Assembly: GCA_025765615.1 (NCBI GenBank)
Contig: JAIVFJ010000176.1
Span: forward strand, 1-64,000
Source of the DNA: Zopfochytrium polystomum
Taxonomy: Eukaryota > Chytridiomycota > Chytridiomycetes > Chytridiales > Chytridiaceae
Direction: 5' to 3'
DNA length: 64,000 nt
Shown: positions 10,501 to 22,834 of the stretch, piece after piece
Layout of the letters: each line of letters starts with the position of its first letter
Numbering within the stretch: position 1 is the stretch's first letter
The notes under the pieces: model-generated
Seen by the model: only the letters and a program-made list of their open reading frames with translations
The model's database searches: none
What the model was told of the DNA's origin: nothing
Position numbers and translations under genes: made by a program

Positions 10501-13342
10501 CCCGCCAAAGCTGCCACCTCTTCCACCTCCGCCGCCCCCGCCACTTCCTCCACCTCTTCCACCTCCCCTATTCGCCCCTGCGGCTCCGCCCCTGCCTCGA
10601 CCACCACGCGCGCCACCATCACCACGCCCAGTTGGTCGCACATCTTTTTTGGCAGCATCTTTCTTCGCGCCTGGGAGGTTGTCTGAGGCGGCTTTGTACC
10701 TGTCGTCGAAGATTGCGAGGAAAAAAAAGAAAAAGGGTTGTGGTGTCAGAACATCGCAACGAAGTCGCACAGCGGCAAGTAACAGACCCGATTTGTTGAA
10801 ACTTTTTGTCGGCAGAGACAATTTTGAAGATTTCCTTCTCTACGTAGAGATAGTGTTCCAAAGGGACGGGCCGCTTTAGCGTCGAAATGACGTATATGTC
10901 CTTCTTCTTGGTTCGACTTGAAGAAATGTTTGGTTGAAGGCTCAGGAAAAGGCGGGCGTGCAGCAAACATGCTTACCCGACCCAATCCGCGAACTCTTTC
11001 GTGTTTGGAACAGTTGCCGAAAGCAGAATGAGTGTAACATGAGCAGGAAGCATAATAATGACCTCCTCCCAAACGACGCCCCGCTGATATTTTTTGGTTA
11101 TCGTCTAAAAGCGCGAATCTCGCACTATTGCTCACCTCAATGTCATTAACGTAGTGGACTTCGTCAAAAATTACAAACTCAACATCGCGGATGAGATCTG
11201 CACCGCGATAAAGCATACTGCGCAGAATCTCTGTCGTCATGACAAGGCACGCTGCCTCTGGTCGAATCTGAACGTCACCCGTAAGAATTCCAACATCATC
11301 AAAAGTATCTTTGAAATCGCGGAACTTTTGATTCGAGAGCGCTTTAATGGGTGAGGTATAGATTGTTCTGGGAACGACGCGACGGTCAGACAGAGGTTAA
11401 AGACACATCCAAGCTAGAAAACCTTGTCATGTGTTTTTGAGCCAAAGCTATTGCGTACTCTGCCACAACAGTCTTACCCGCCGACGTGTGGGCGGCAACA
11501 AACACCGACTCGCCATTCTCCAAGTGATAAACCGCGCGTTTTTGGAAAAGGTCCAGCTCGAAGGGAAACTGCAAACATGGTCAGCCCAAAGAGTCTCCTG
11601 TCTTGACCAAACACCAACTGAAATACCTTGTGAGCAAGGTCTGGGACTTTTTCGTAAAAGTCAGGGAATGGAGCGTTCACATCAACGACGTGGGCCCACT
11701 CCCGTTGGTGCTGCAACGGGTCGGATTTGGATTTCGACGATTTCTTGTGCACAAAGATAGACTCTGTCGGTAAGATCGCATCGATCTCGTTCACAGTTTC
11801 GGCTTCTAGCTCTGCTTCGGCGGCAGGTGCTGAAGTATCTACGGACTAGAACGAAGCATTTTTGCTGGAGTCAGTGAAACTGCGGCAGTATACTCAGAGG
11901 GGCATACGTCCTCAGGTCGGTCCAGCCGCCGAATCAAATCGAAGTCTTCGTCTGCGCCGAATAGAATCTTATCCACATCAACATTCGGCGGAGGGCTGAA
12001 CTTCGGCGTATGAATGACACTTTCTAAATACGAAAGTACCGCGAAAGAGTTCACGATCATTTCAATAAAAGGAGTTTTAACAGACCTCCAAAGTTGATCC
12101 CCCGAGGTAGTCCCGGCAGCACTGACTTCAGATTATCTAGCAAACGTTTCGTTTCAATAATAAGAGTGCTTTAAAGAGCCTTCCGACGAATTTACCTTTT
12201 GTCAAGTCCAGGACAGCGTCTAGTTCGTCTTCAAGTGCTAATCTCGCATTTGCCGTTCCAACAACTTCCCTTTCCAAACCACCTTAGTTAAGACAGGAGC
12301 ATTTGTAATTTCGATATTTTTCGATTAGTACGACGACTATCGCTGTGGCCGAAGATACAACCTGGGGCAAAGGGCATGTTCGCCATTGTTCCACGGACGA
12401 AGTCTCGGGCCGCCGCGGGTTTCCTTCGCATAGACATGGAACTTCCGGCTGTCATTTGCTGCCCTGATTCGATGTACTGTCAAGAGGGATTCAAGTGTTA
12501 TGCTGGTGCACCTGTTGAATGGCAGCTTCTCTGAGACTTGTTACCTCTTCGTACCCAACAACTTCCCCCGTTTCAAACGAACGCTTGAGCCTAAAGCCGA
12601 CCCGCGAAGGTGACGGAGCCACTCTCAAAAGGGACGAATAGTCGGTGCTACGTCTCCAGAGCCTTGAAGAGTTGTCAGCGCGGGTCGGCTTTCCCGAGTG
12701 GACCACTCAAAGAGAAAATGGGAAGCTCGCTCGACGCCCATCTCACCCCTCTGGAATACGCACTTTTGAACTTTCGGCAGGACGGTCGCGTCGAATGTGT
12801 GCTTTGGCTTCATGTACCTCTCCTCAATTGCCGCCCTTACGTCCTCGTCGTCCAAAGGTGTCATTCCGAAAGGCATCTGTTGTTGCGCGAAAGTGCGGGT
12901 GTGATTGAGTTTTCAACAGTGCGAGTGCCGATCATTTCGTTCGCCAGCGAGCGAGGACGGTTCTCACTACGAAACATTAGACCTCACGTCAGATGCGAAT
13001 GGGATAATTGCAGGTCTGCCTTCGACGACAGGATCCGGAACGAGTGTGGCATGATCACCGGTGGGACCGTGCGCATGAACCGTGAAGGGAATCTTGGTGG
13101 CTTAGATTTGTTGGGTTTCAACGAAGCATCAGAGTTTGCAAGCGCTCAGTGTTGCCCGAGGCCCATTCGAGAAGATGCGCAGCCGCGCTTTTAAATCTTC
13201 TACGTTTCGCGCGCTCACCTTTGAGTTGCTCGGCAGTGATTGGCGCGAACGGATCGCGTAACGAAGAGGCCTCGCCGGCCTCGACGGCGTTTAGCTCTGC
13301 AAGCTCCGCCTCCACATGACGTCCTGACATGTCCGAAGGCAT
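7525..13342 (-). CDS. SKI2: Ski2-type DExH RNA helicase, 25 exons, one apparent frameshift
   Basis: This is the helicase subunit of the cytosolic SKI complex, which feeds RNA to the exosome during 3'-5' mRNA decay. The deduced protein is about 1,385 residues. The order is: N-terminal Ski2 segment ([11 protein letters not shown]), [17 protein letters not shown], Walker A AHTSAGKT (near 11500), DEVHYVND (near 11160), [14 protein letters not shown], a Gly/Arg-rich insert (10462-10699), RecA2 with [11 protein letters not shown], motif [17 protein letters not shown], a stalk/barrel insert with a CxxC, then the DSHCT end finishing [17 protein letters not shown] rather than DEIHY favours Ski2 over Mtr4. 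Exon 1 begins at the first ATG after an in-frame TGA; exon 2 is 12988-13100, exon 3 12747-12876, and the last exon 7525-7682. All joins keep frame except exon 8278-8456, which lacks one base at an AAA run (8329-8331). One intron (9875-9917) uses a GC donor. Confidence 0.93.
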
Positions 13343-14161
13343 TCGGTACGAAAAACTTGCACATCAGCAACACCACAGAAGAGCGGATCAACATAATACG
13401 GGCAGCTGCTCTACTTAAGATTCTAAGAAGAACATTATCGAATTATTGAGCAACTGTTTCTCCCCTAGACAAGCTGTTGGGTGTGCATGGCCGAGTTGAA
13501 AAAGTGGCAACGCCGAGGAACGACTCCCGCAACGATTAGGTGAAAGTCAGTTGCAAGGGAAGAATATGCGTGTTGTAAATAATGGAAAAGTGGAGCGGTG
13601 CCGCGAGGCTGCGCGTGGACGGCTGGACGGGAAAGAGGACGTTGCAGCAAACTCTGGAAAGCTGGACTGGCTTAATGGACTCTGCGCCGAAGTTAACGGC
13701 CAAAATGGGATGAAGTGCCATGGCCAGGGGCGATTTTAAGGCGTTCCGTTAGGTTGGTCGGTGTTGGTGGAGGGTCCCTTGTTTGCTCTTAGTGCGAAAT
13801 ACGAGAGGGAGAGGGCTGTTTGTTGGTGAAGTGGAAACGAGGTCTCGATGCTCGTTCTTGGGCCAAGCACGGTGTGCTCACAAACTTAAGAGATTAAGGC
13901 ACGAGAACGGCTACTCGAAAGAAGGATGAATGTTCAACGAATACATAGTTTCTTGCTAAGTATTTTACATCTTTTGGATGTGGAAAGTAGTGTCAAGAGC
14001 GTGTTCCTGCCAGAAAAAGGAAGAGGGACAACGGTATTGCGGCCTCCGCTTAAGTAAGTGTTCGAAGCGACTGGGCAGGTCTGATCTTTCTTTCTTTCTT
14101 TCTTTCTTTTTTTTTTAACCCTTTTATCAGATTTGCTTTGCCCAGCAAAACAGACGCTGAC
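13343..14161. promoter_or_regulatory. Divergent intergenic promoter region between SKI2 and RPB5
   Basis: About 820 bp separates two divergent RNA-metabolism genes. It holds a (CTTT)n tract at about 14085-14106, which lies just 5' of the RPB5 start. No TATA box stands out. Small open frames here (for example 13551-13739) have no recognisable features. Confidence 0.5.
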
Positions 14162-15309
14162 ATGGAAGAGGATCGTGAAGCATCGAAGCTGTGGAGGTTT
14201 GACCAGCTGCTGCTCCTATACCCAACCCCTGCAACCCGCCTCCCTCCCTTTCCCCCTCCCGAGATCTCTCCTGTTATCTTCTCCAAGTATGGCTGTAAAT
14301 GCGCTCTCCTTCGATTCGATGGGCCTTCATCTCCGCACAGTCGATTGCTCACTTCCTTAGGATAGCCAGAACAGTCACCCTAACGCGAAATCCGAACGTC
14401 CCATCTTGACCCCTCAATCTCCAGAGTCTTCCGCACAGTCCATGAGATGGTCGCCGATCGCGGCTACCTCGTCGGCGACCACGAGCTGAACATGACCCTC
14501 GATGAATTCCGCCAGCAGCACATGAGAGGCTCCATCATCGACCGCAGCAGTCTGACATTTCTCGTGGAGCACAAGGAAAACACTGATCAGATCTTGGTTT
14601 TCTTCACGGAAGACGAGACCGTAGGGATCAAGCCGCTCCAAAAGTAAGCTGTTTTGCTGGGTTGTTGTTGGAATGACGGGGGGGCGTGAGAATGAGCAGC
14701 CTCGCCTCGGACCGTCAGGGCGCGTTTTCCCCCCATTTTTTTCGCATTCCTATCTGAACATATTTCTTTTCAAGGATCTGCAAGCGTATGATGGAGCAGC
14801 AAATTATGAAGGCCATTCTTATCTATCAGAAGAACCTGACACCGGCAGCCCACAAGGTCATCCACGAAATGGCGCCAAAGTACTTGCTCGAAATCTTTTC
14901 GGAGGCTGAGCTCTTAATCAACATTACGCACCACACGCTTGTTCCGAAACACGTGCTGCTGACAAAGGAGGAGAAGACGACGTTGTTGGCGAGATAGTTG
15001 AGTTTTCGTTTTATCTTATTTTTGTCGCTCGTGTGGGATCTAATCGGCTGTGGCCTGTCGAATGTTACTTACTCTGCACCGTCAGTCGATTGAAGGAGAC
15101 CCAACTTCCACGAATCCAACCCAGCGACCCAGTGGCGCGTTACTATGGGCTGAAGGTTTGTCCGCGCTACGAAGTTTTGGTGTTTGTGAGTTCTCTCTAG
15201 TTGAACTCACGGCCGCCATTCACTCCCATTCTAGCGCGGGGAGGTCATGAAGATCACACGGCCGAGTGAGACCGCGGGCAAGTATGTCACGTACAGGTTG
15301 TGCTGGTGA
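14162..15309 (+). CDS. RPB5: RNA polymerase I/II/III shared subunit Rpb5 (ABC27)
   Basis: Encodes the shared Rpb5 subunit in the jaw region of all three nuclear RNA polymerases. The exons are 14162-14196, 14425-14643, 14775-14996, 15086-15155 and 15235-15309. All joins are in frame and give 206 residues, close to the usual 205-215. The N-terminal jaw domain begins MEEDREASKLWRVFRTV and EMVADRGYLV. The C-terminal assembly domain carries the family signature DPVARYYGLKRGEVMKI and SETAGKYVTYR, ending with TGA at 15307-15309. The first exon is only 35 nt. The ATG was chosen because it gives the conserved N-terminus directly. Confidence 0.95.
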
Positions 15310-15588
15310 TGGGCCTTGTAATGGCGGGGATCAAACGGGTTGATGGTCTGGGGGCGCGCTCCTTTTCGCGGGCGCGGTTTACGAGGAGGACAGGGTCTCC
15401 ATGGAGAGGGGCGGAGCCAAGGGCATCGTTGCAATAATTCCTTTAAATGCATTTCAATTCCTCGTCGCACTTCTGACCAGTCTTTGCGGCGATGGGGCTG
15501 TGATAGCGCAGGGGACGCCAGCGACGAAAGACAGTGTTATGCGACCCAACCCCGCCGAAGGAGGACCAGGGAAAAAAAAAAGCACGGA

Positions 15589-16748
15589 ATGCATGCGTCT
15601 CTGACCGCAACACGGAGGAATCCGCCACGGCTTCTTTGTCCGCCGAACGCCGCAAAGACATTACCCATGTCGTCGATGCGATCAGCGCCGGTGTCGGTTC
15701 CGTTCAAAGACGTTATATCATTCCGTTACCACTCGTTCGCTTCCTCTTTGTTGGGGTCCCGGAGCGACAACCCGATCGTGCACCAACCCGTCAACGTCAA
15801 CGCTTGCCGCCGCGCCCGCTCGGGCCTGCGCCTCTCGACCTCCCAACGGCACAATGCGACGGCCGCCAACACCGCGAAAAGCGACGACGGGGCCAAAGTG
15901 TCCGTGCTGGGCCGGGACTACCCGCGCGACGCCCTGACCAACGTGTCGTCCTCCATCCTCTCCAAAACTCCGCTCGGCATCCACCGCATCCCGCACCACC
16001 CCCTCAACATCCTCAAGTCCCGCATCGAATCGCACTTTGCCGCTCGCTCTCCCGGCGTGTACGCGGTGATGGACAGCCTGCACCCCGTCGTGACGCCCAA
16101 GCAAAACTTTGACGACCTCCTCGTCGCAAAGGATCACCCGTCGCGCCTCCCCAACGACACCTACTACGTCAACGCCAACGCCGTGCTGCGCACCCACACG
16201 TCGGCCCACCAGTCCGAAGTTCTCGCCAGCCGCAAGGCGGACGGATACCTCCTCAGCGCGGACGTCTACCGCCGCGACGAGATCGACCCCACCCATTACC
16301 CCGTCTTCCACCAGATGGAGGGCATCCGCACGTTCCCGCGCGACTCCGCCGCCCTGCGCCGTGGCGCCGCCCTTCCGTCCTCTGCCGGCGCCGGGCCCTT
16401 CGCAGACGCTGGCTTCCGCGCGGCCTCCGACGGCAACCCCGTCCAGCCCGCGCACGACCCGCGCGACTCGGCCCTCGTCGCGTACCACCTGAAGGACAGC
16501 TTCGAGCACCTCGTTCTCGACCTGCTCTCCCACGTCCCCAGGGACCAACTCAAGGTGCGCTGGGTCGACGCGTATTTCCCGTTCACGAGCCCCAGCTGGG
16601 AGCTGGAGGTGCTGTACAACGGCAAGTGGCTGGAGCTGTGCGGGTGCGGCGTGATGCGGCAGGAAATATTGGACGACACTGGTAAGAAATTGTGAAGAAA
16701 CCGAGTTTCTTTTTGCATGAAGACTATCTTGAACGGGTTCCCAAAAAC

Positions 16749-16786
<38 letters not shown>

Positions 16787-17495
16787 AACACCACCTATAC
16801 CCAGGTAACTCGGACCGCATCGGCTGGGCGTTTGGACTCGGCCTCGAGCGCATCGCGATGGTGCTCTTCAACATCCCCGACATTCGCCTGTTCTGGACCC
16901 AAGACGAGCGCTTCCTCTCCCAATTCCGCTCCGGAGCGCTCGCCACGCAGTTCCAGCCGTACTCCAAGTACCCGGCCTGCTACAAGGACGTGTCGTTCTG
17001 GTTGCCGGATCCGTCTGTGCGGCCGTTCCACGACAACGACATGTTTGAAGTGGTGCGAGACGTGGCCGGCGACCTTGTCGAGGACGTGACGCTGGTTTGT
17101 TTGTGTTTTTTTTTTTTGTTTATTTCATTGTTTGCTTGCTTGTTTGCGTCGCGTTGCTGCTTGGACCTGCTAACACTGTTGAACGCGATCTTCTTCAATA
17201 GATTGACACGTTTGCGAACAAAAAGACGAACCGCGTGAGCAAATGCTTCCGAATCAACTACCGATCGATGGACAGGTGCGTTAAATGCGCTAGACGCTCT
17301 CGCCTGTTCCTGAATCTTCTTCTTCTTCTTCTGTCTCGCTTCCACGGGCACGCCCTCGCCCCGTGCTGCCACGACACTTGCACACGCATTTCCTCCTCTG
17401 CTTGCAGGACTCTGACGAATGCAGAGATTGATACCTTGCAGGATCGCGTGCGCGAGCAGCTAGCAGCGGATTGCGGCGTGGAGCTGCGCGGCTGA
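15589..17495 (+). CDS. MSF1: Mitochondrial phenylalanyl-tRNA synthetase (class II, monomeric)
   Basis: Charges mitochondrial tRNA-Phe in the matrix. The exons are about 15589-16681, 16805-17094, 17202-17275 and 17408-17495. The N-terminus is Arg/Ser-rich and lacks acidic residues, as expected of a targeting peptide. The start could be the ATG at 15589 or the in-frame one at 15667. The class II core includes motif-like segments [31 protein letters not shown] (motif 2 region), [20 protein letters not shown] and [20 protein letters not shown] (motif 3). The C-terminal FDX anticodon-binding domain follows ([14 protein letters not shown], then [25 protein letters not shown] and DRVREQL). This single-chain layout separates it from the cytosolic alpha/beta enzyme. 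An Ala/Arg-rich insertion interrupts the core near 16345-16440. Intron 1 contains a 36-nt poly-A run. Confidence 0.93.
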
Positions 17496-18167
17496 GAAGG
17501 AGATGGGTTTGATGTCGCCCGCTGCTTCCAGGGAATGCGTGTTTCATCTATCGAGCTTTCCTTCCTCTCAAAAATTCTCTGGTGCTCTTTCGATGTTTTC
17601 CATCTTCCAGGCTCTTTTCTGTCACGCAAGACGGCTGCAAACACCCTTTACGTTTTATGTATTTTTTTGTTTTTTCGTTTCTTTGCTTTCATTCTGGGGG
17701 GTTGTTACTCCTTTCGTTTTTTGTTCCCGAGGTTCCTGTGGGCTTACGTGACGTCCCTATTGGTAACCGCCCAGGGGGATTCTCGTCCGTGTGCGCGTCC
17801 ATCGCTGGGAGGTTGTTACCCCAATAATGACGCCACTCGCTTGAGGGTGGTGGTGCTTGCCGTTTCTCGCCGCAGCAACACACGTGCACGCGCAGGCACG
17901 AGGTACTCTCTCTCTCTCTCTCTCGCGTCGCTTGTTCCCATTTCTTAGAGTGCAGGACTGGTTGTGCGGGCAGAAAGGACCTGTCGTTTGTTCTCTCACA
18001 AGGATGAGTGCATGTGAAAAAAAAAAAGAAAAAAAAAATAAGAAAAGAAAAACAACAAAAAAAAAAAGATATTACTGAGCAAAGACAGCCGCCGCTGCAA
18101 GTTGCAGGGAAAAAAACAAAAAAAAAAAAAAAAAAACGAATAATAATAACTTAACGCTGTCGTCACA
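17496..18167. other. Intergenic spacer with CT and A-rich tracts
   Basis: Contains a short (CT)n run at about 17905-17924 and interrupted A tracts at 18018-18068 and 18109-18137, immediately before the acyltransferase start. No gene is supported. The A-rich tracts may act as nucleosome-poor promoter DNA. Confidence 0.5.
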
Positions 18168-18482
18168 ATGACCGCATCATCGTCTTTGTCGCCTCTTGCC
18201 ATCGCCGTCGTGCTGGCCCTGGCCGCGGCCGGCGTCGTTGCCTTCCGCCTCAGCAGCCGCGTGCGCTTCTACGTCCGCATCTCGCTCTTCGCCCTCGTCA
18301 TCGGCGTCGCCTCCTTCCTCGGCATCCTCATGGTCCCTTACAACATGCTCATCGGCCGCCTGCGCGACTCGAACCTCTGGATCGGATACTTTGCAAAGAC
18401 CCTCGGCAAGTACGTCTGCGGCGTCTCGGTCCGCGTCGAGGGCGCGGAGAACCTGTCCAAGGAAAGGCCCGCCGTGTTTGTC

Positions 18483-18513
<31 letters not shown>

Positions 18514-20275
18514 GATGTGTGCTTCTGTATGTTTGCTTGGCTTCTTCCCCTTGTTGGCGATGCTCCCCCTTTCTCTCCCTCTCTTTCTATCTCCCTTTGG
18601 GCGATTGTCGCGTCGCTCGATCGCTGCGTCCGTGCTTCAATTGCGCGCCGCCGCGAGCAATCTGGTAGCGGATCGCTCGCGGCTGTCCCAGCCCCGCCTC
18701 AAAAGGGCACCGTGCTTGCCTTTAGAATTACCGTGTTGGCGATCGTGTCTCTGTACATGGGTGGATCTTTCCTCTTTTTTTTTTCCCCCTTTTTTTTTTT
18801 TCTCACGTCTTTTCTTTTGGCGGTGGCTGGGCTGGGAAATCCGCCGTACTTGTGCTGGCGCGTGCTTTTCGTCGCCAAAAACAACCCGGCGGCATCCACT
18901 TTCTCCACGCGAAGCTTTTCCAAAGGCGAAAGAAACTTGAACTTGAGCTTTCGCGAGGTTGCTAACTGAATCCTGCTGGAACTTTGAAACGTTGCAGAAA
19001 CCACCAGAGCGAGATGGACCTCATCGTCATGTAAGTGTTGGACCTGCGCCTCGGTAAAGTGGCGTTTGGCGACCCAAATTTGCCATGGGCCTCTGTACTC
19101 ATCTTCCATTATTCACGACAGGGGAAATCTTGTTCAACCGGACACTGTCATCTTGGTGAGAAACCGTTCGTCGAACCGCGATTCTCACCACTACTTCTCT
19201 TCCTTTTAACTACGCGTGTAATTTCTCCCTCGTAATCGAACAGGCGAAAGACGATGTCAAGTACATCCCATTAGTCGGACAATACAGTTGAGTGGACATT
19301 TACTTTGGACGCGTCTTCCGTTTCCGCCTCCGACACACTATTGTCCGAACAACGCGCCGCTGACATAATTCTCACTTGGGCTTTGTCAATCGCGCAGTGG
19401 TGGCCGCGCAAAACATCTTCATCAACAGGTGCGGTTTGTTTTTTCGGTCGTGTCCGCAACTGTCTTCCTAATTCTTCAACTCGAATGCCAGGGGCAACCG
19501 CCAGTCTGCTATCGAGACGATGGCCAATGTCGCAAAGATCATGATTGACAAGAAGTTGGCACTGTACGTCTTTCCCGAGGGCACTAGGTCGTACCAGACG
19601 ACCAACGAGATGCTTCCATTTAAGAAGGTAGCAATATTTCACCACTAAGAGGGGCATGTTTCGCTTTGATTACTTGCTTTCTCCTTTGAAAGGCAACCGC
19701 GACCCCGCTAATGTTCAAGTTCACGCCTCAATTTGTACAACTATCAGGGTTCCTTTTACCTGGCAGTTCAAGGTCAAATGCCCATCATCCCCATTGGTAA
19801 GCAAGGAAGAATTCTCGCTCTCTACCACCTTCACCGTTTGCCACCCCCAAGGACTGCCACTTCAAGTGAGCTGCAACAAACTAAACCCCCGCTTGGGTCC
19901 CTTTGTTTCGCAAATCACCGTTTTTAGTGACTGCCTCATACCATGACCTTTACTGCCTCCGAGCAGGCCTCTTTGAAGGCGGAGTGATTCGAGTGAAGGT
20001 GCTCCCGCCCATCGAGACAAAGGGGAAAACCCTAGACGACGTTCACACTCTTTTAGGTTAGCCCTTTTCTTTTCCTTTTCTCTGACTCTCGCATTCCCTT
20101 GCCTTGAAGAAGCTTGAGACGCACGGCCATTTTGACGCCAAACACACAACCAAAAAAAAAAAAAAAAAAAAAAAAACACACAGAAACGACCCAGACGCAG
20201 ATGCAAAAAGCGCTTACGGAAATCTCGGGCCCACTGCCGCCGTACGCGAAGCCCATCAAGATCAAGCAGCATTAA
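18168..20275 (+). CDS. SLC1: 1-acyl-sn-glycerol-3-phosphate acyltransferase (PlsC family)
   Basis: Acylates lysophosphatidic acid to phosphatidic acid at the ER membrane in glycerolipid synthesis. The nine exons are 18168-18484, 18998-19030, 19122-19155, 19244-19286, 19398-19428, 19492-19627, 19748-19796, 19928-20056 and 20184-20275. They join in frame to 287 residues. Two N-terminal hydrophobic segments come first (LAIAVVLALAAAGVVAF and ISLFALVIGVASFLGIL). The catalytic motif I NHQSEMD (HX4D) lies across the exon 1-2 border. INRGNRQSAIETM, the FPEGTR motif (VFPEGTRSYQ) and MPIIPIVTASYHD follow. The protein ends KPIKIKQH. Intron 1 is unusually long (513 nt) and starts with a (GT)n tract right at the donor. 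Confidence 0.93.
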
Positions 20276-21220
20276 AAAAAAAGCACAAAAAAAAAACCAT
20301 TGAGCTTCAAAGAACCCGTAATGGATCGAGGGGCTAGAAGAGAAAGCAAAAGAAAAAAAACGAGTTTCTCTCCGCGCGGGGGGGACTGGGCTCCTTTTTG
20401 TGTCGGTACGCGATTCTGCAGGGTGAGGGTTGGTGAGGTTTGGGGAGGGGATCTGTCGATCTCCCCTTTAAACTTGAGATTTGTTGTGCATACCTAAAAC
20501 CGTCATATTGTTTCCGCCGTCCTTTTTTTTTTCCTCTTATGGACACCTTTTGTATCGTTGATTCCTCCTTTGTTTGAGTTTCCTCTTGCTCACTTCTTCC
20601 TTCTCCTCCTTATTCTTCGTCTTCTTCATCCTCTTTTCTGTCTTTGTTCGTTTTCCTTTCCCCCCTTCCCCCTCTTTGGCCCTCCGCCCGTCCTCTCACC
20701 GTCCTCTCACCGTCCCTCTCTCGTCCGCGACGTTTTCCGGCCCCCCCTCACCCCACTGGCAGTGTTGCTGCATTCGCGTGCAATCCTGGCCCGCGTGTTT
20801 GCCAAGCACTAGACCCTCCTCTCCTCTCTCTGCACTCGATATTTCCCCACCTCCTCCAACACCACTCCGTTGCTTGTTCTTTTTAATCCTTTATCCCCTC
20901 TCTCTCTCTCTCTCCTTTCTTTTTTTTTTTTTTTTTTTTTTTTTTTGTAAGGTCTTTGGAGCTGGAGTGAAAAAAAACAAAGGTGTTTTGGTTCTTTAGA
21001 GACGGTTGTTTGAACAGGGTTTGATCCGTTTCTTTCTTTGTCTGTCTGTCTACTCGGTGGCGCCTTTGGATATTTTTGCTGCTTTTGGAAGGCGGGGCGG
21101 GTCGCAATTCATTGTCTTTCTTTTGTTTCCAACCCTGCCAACAACACATTTATTTGTGTGTCCGCCGCTTTCTGTGGTGGCTGGCGTATGTACGAAAATG
21201 TGTGAACAGTAAATATTTGC

Positions 21221-21237
21221 GTGCGTGCGTGTGTGTG

Positions 21238-21276
<39 letters not shown>

Positions 21277-21297
21277 TGTGTGTGTGTATGTGTGTGC
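21221..21297 (+). repeat. (GT)n microsatellite
   Basis: Interrupted GT dinucleotide repeat with GTGC and GTCT variants over about 77 bp. Confidence 0.95.
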
Positions 21298-21667
21298 GAA
21301 ATGTGTCTTTGGCACAGGGGCAGCCGATGATGAACATGTACGGCACCAAATATGTGAATGCCATACACCATGTATAACAATGGTTGGCTGGCTTTTTCCA
21401 AACGGAAAAAAAAAAAAAAAAAAAGAAGAGTGAAAAACAACAACACCACCCCATGAGTGTGTGTACTGCCCGGGGTGATGTCGTTGACAGGAAGTATATG
21501 GAATTCTTGACCTGACTGGGTTGTGGGGGAAAGAAGGGGAGCTAGAGAGTTTCAGGGAGGAGGGGGAGCAGCGATGGTAGTGGTGAGTGCCCTCTTCTCC
21601 TTCTCCAGCTGCATGTGACGGACGCTCTCTCTCTCGCTCGCTCACGCACTCTCCTCACACACACACA

Positions 21668-21670
<3 letters not shown>

Positions 21671-21748
<78 letters not shown>
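21671..21748 (+). repeat. (CT)39 microsatellite
   Basis: Uninterrupted CT repeat of 78 bp, directly preceded by a short (CA)n run. A perfect tract this long is a likely polymorphic site and a candidate H-DNA former. Confidence 0.95.
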
Positions 21749-21750
<2 letters not shown>

Positions 21751-22834
21751 GGCCCCCCACCCCCTGGCCTTTTTTTTGTTCTTTCGATCTCACTGTTTGC
21801 TTGCTTGGCTCCAAGACGTTTGGCGGCCTTGCGTGTATGTGCGTGTGTGCTTTTCGTTTTGCATTGCGTCATGGATTATTCGTACCGAGTGCGAGAGTGG
21901 GAGGCAGGTACCCCTCCCCCCCGTGCGCAGACTGGGAGCGGACTCCGGGACGTGAGAGAGTGAGAGAGTGTGTGAGGAGGGTGAGAGAGTGTGTTTGTGT
22001 GAGAGAGAGCGAGAGAGAGAGAGAGACAGAGACTCCAATGTCTCTTTCTCTGTCCGCCTGTCCGTCTGACTGTCTGTCTCTCCACGTCATTCCCAGCCGT
22101 CTGTCTCCGTGCCTCTCTCTCCCTCTCTCTCTCTCTCCGCCTCTCTCTCTCTCAGTCTTCCCACAACCCCGCTGCCACTGAAACCCTCCCCCACTTCGCA
22201 CCCCCCTCGCCTTTATTTTCGCGTTCATTTCCTCGCTTTCCCTCCCCCCTCCTTGTATTCCCAACAGCTCCCGAGATTAAATTAATTGCCCACACGCCCG
22301 CGCTAACCCCCTCCCCCCCCCCGCCCGTCCCGCGTATACTCGCACCCAACCAAAAGCGTTGGTTGCCTCTCCAGACCCCCAGGCACACCCCCCCACCCGC
22401 CGCCGCAACTCCGCTTCTTCCTCCCCACCCCCACTCCCTTTCAAGCCCCGACATACATACATATCAGCGTCGACGACAACAGGCAGGTCATACACCCTCC
22501 CTATCCTCCTCCTCTTCTTCCTCCATCTCTTCCCCCGAGCCCTCCTCCGTGTCCTCCACCTCCTCGTCCGCCTCCCTCTTTCTCTCAAGGCTCGAGTCGA
22601 GCAACCTCTGATCGTCGGCTTCGCATCACCAAATCCAGTTGGAGACAGAGAGCAAGCGGTCCCTTCCTCGGTCTCACCTATTCGGATCCCCCCGCCCGCA
22701 CGCCCACACCATTAACCCGGCAGCTTTGACTCACCTGCTCATCGTCCCCGGTCAATCCCATTGAGTCGTCTCCCCCTCCCCTTAACCATCAACCCCCCTC
22801 CCGTGAAAACAAAACCGCGTCGTCCGGGGTTTTC

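Larger units (their letters stand above)
20276..22834. other. Microsatellite-rich intergenic region
   Basis: No gene is supported. The plus strand becomes strongly pyrimidine-rich towards the regulator gene. Tracts include poly-T at about 20921-20946, (GT)n at 21221-21297, poly-A at about 21406-21424, (CA)n into (CT)39 at 21656-21748, and mixed CT/GA tracts to about 22155. The long Ser/Leu-rich and Arg/Glu-rich open frames are artefacts of dinucleotide repeats. The last 700 bp are C-rich and may be promoter or 5' UTR. Confidence 0.7.

Noticed and set aside
13551..13739. Small ORF in the SKI2-RPB5 spacer
   Set aside because: Random composition in divergent promoter DNA.
15718..16794. 358-codon minus-strand ORF opposite the mitochondrial Phe-tRNA synthetase
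   Set aside because: Shadow of a GC-rich gene with G/C third positions; no domain, and the plus strand is clearly the synthetase.
21109..22264. Several ORFs of 70-190 codons with Ser-Leu or Arg-Glu repeats
   Set aside because: Generated by (CT)n and (GT)n microsatellites; no protein-like composition.
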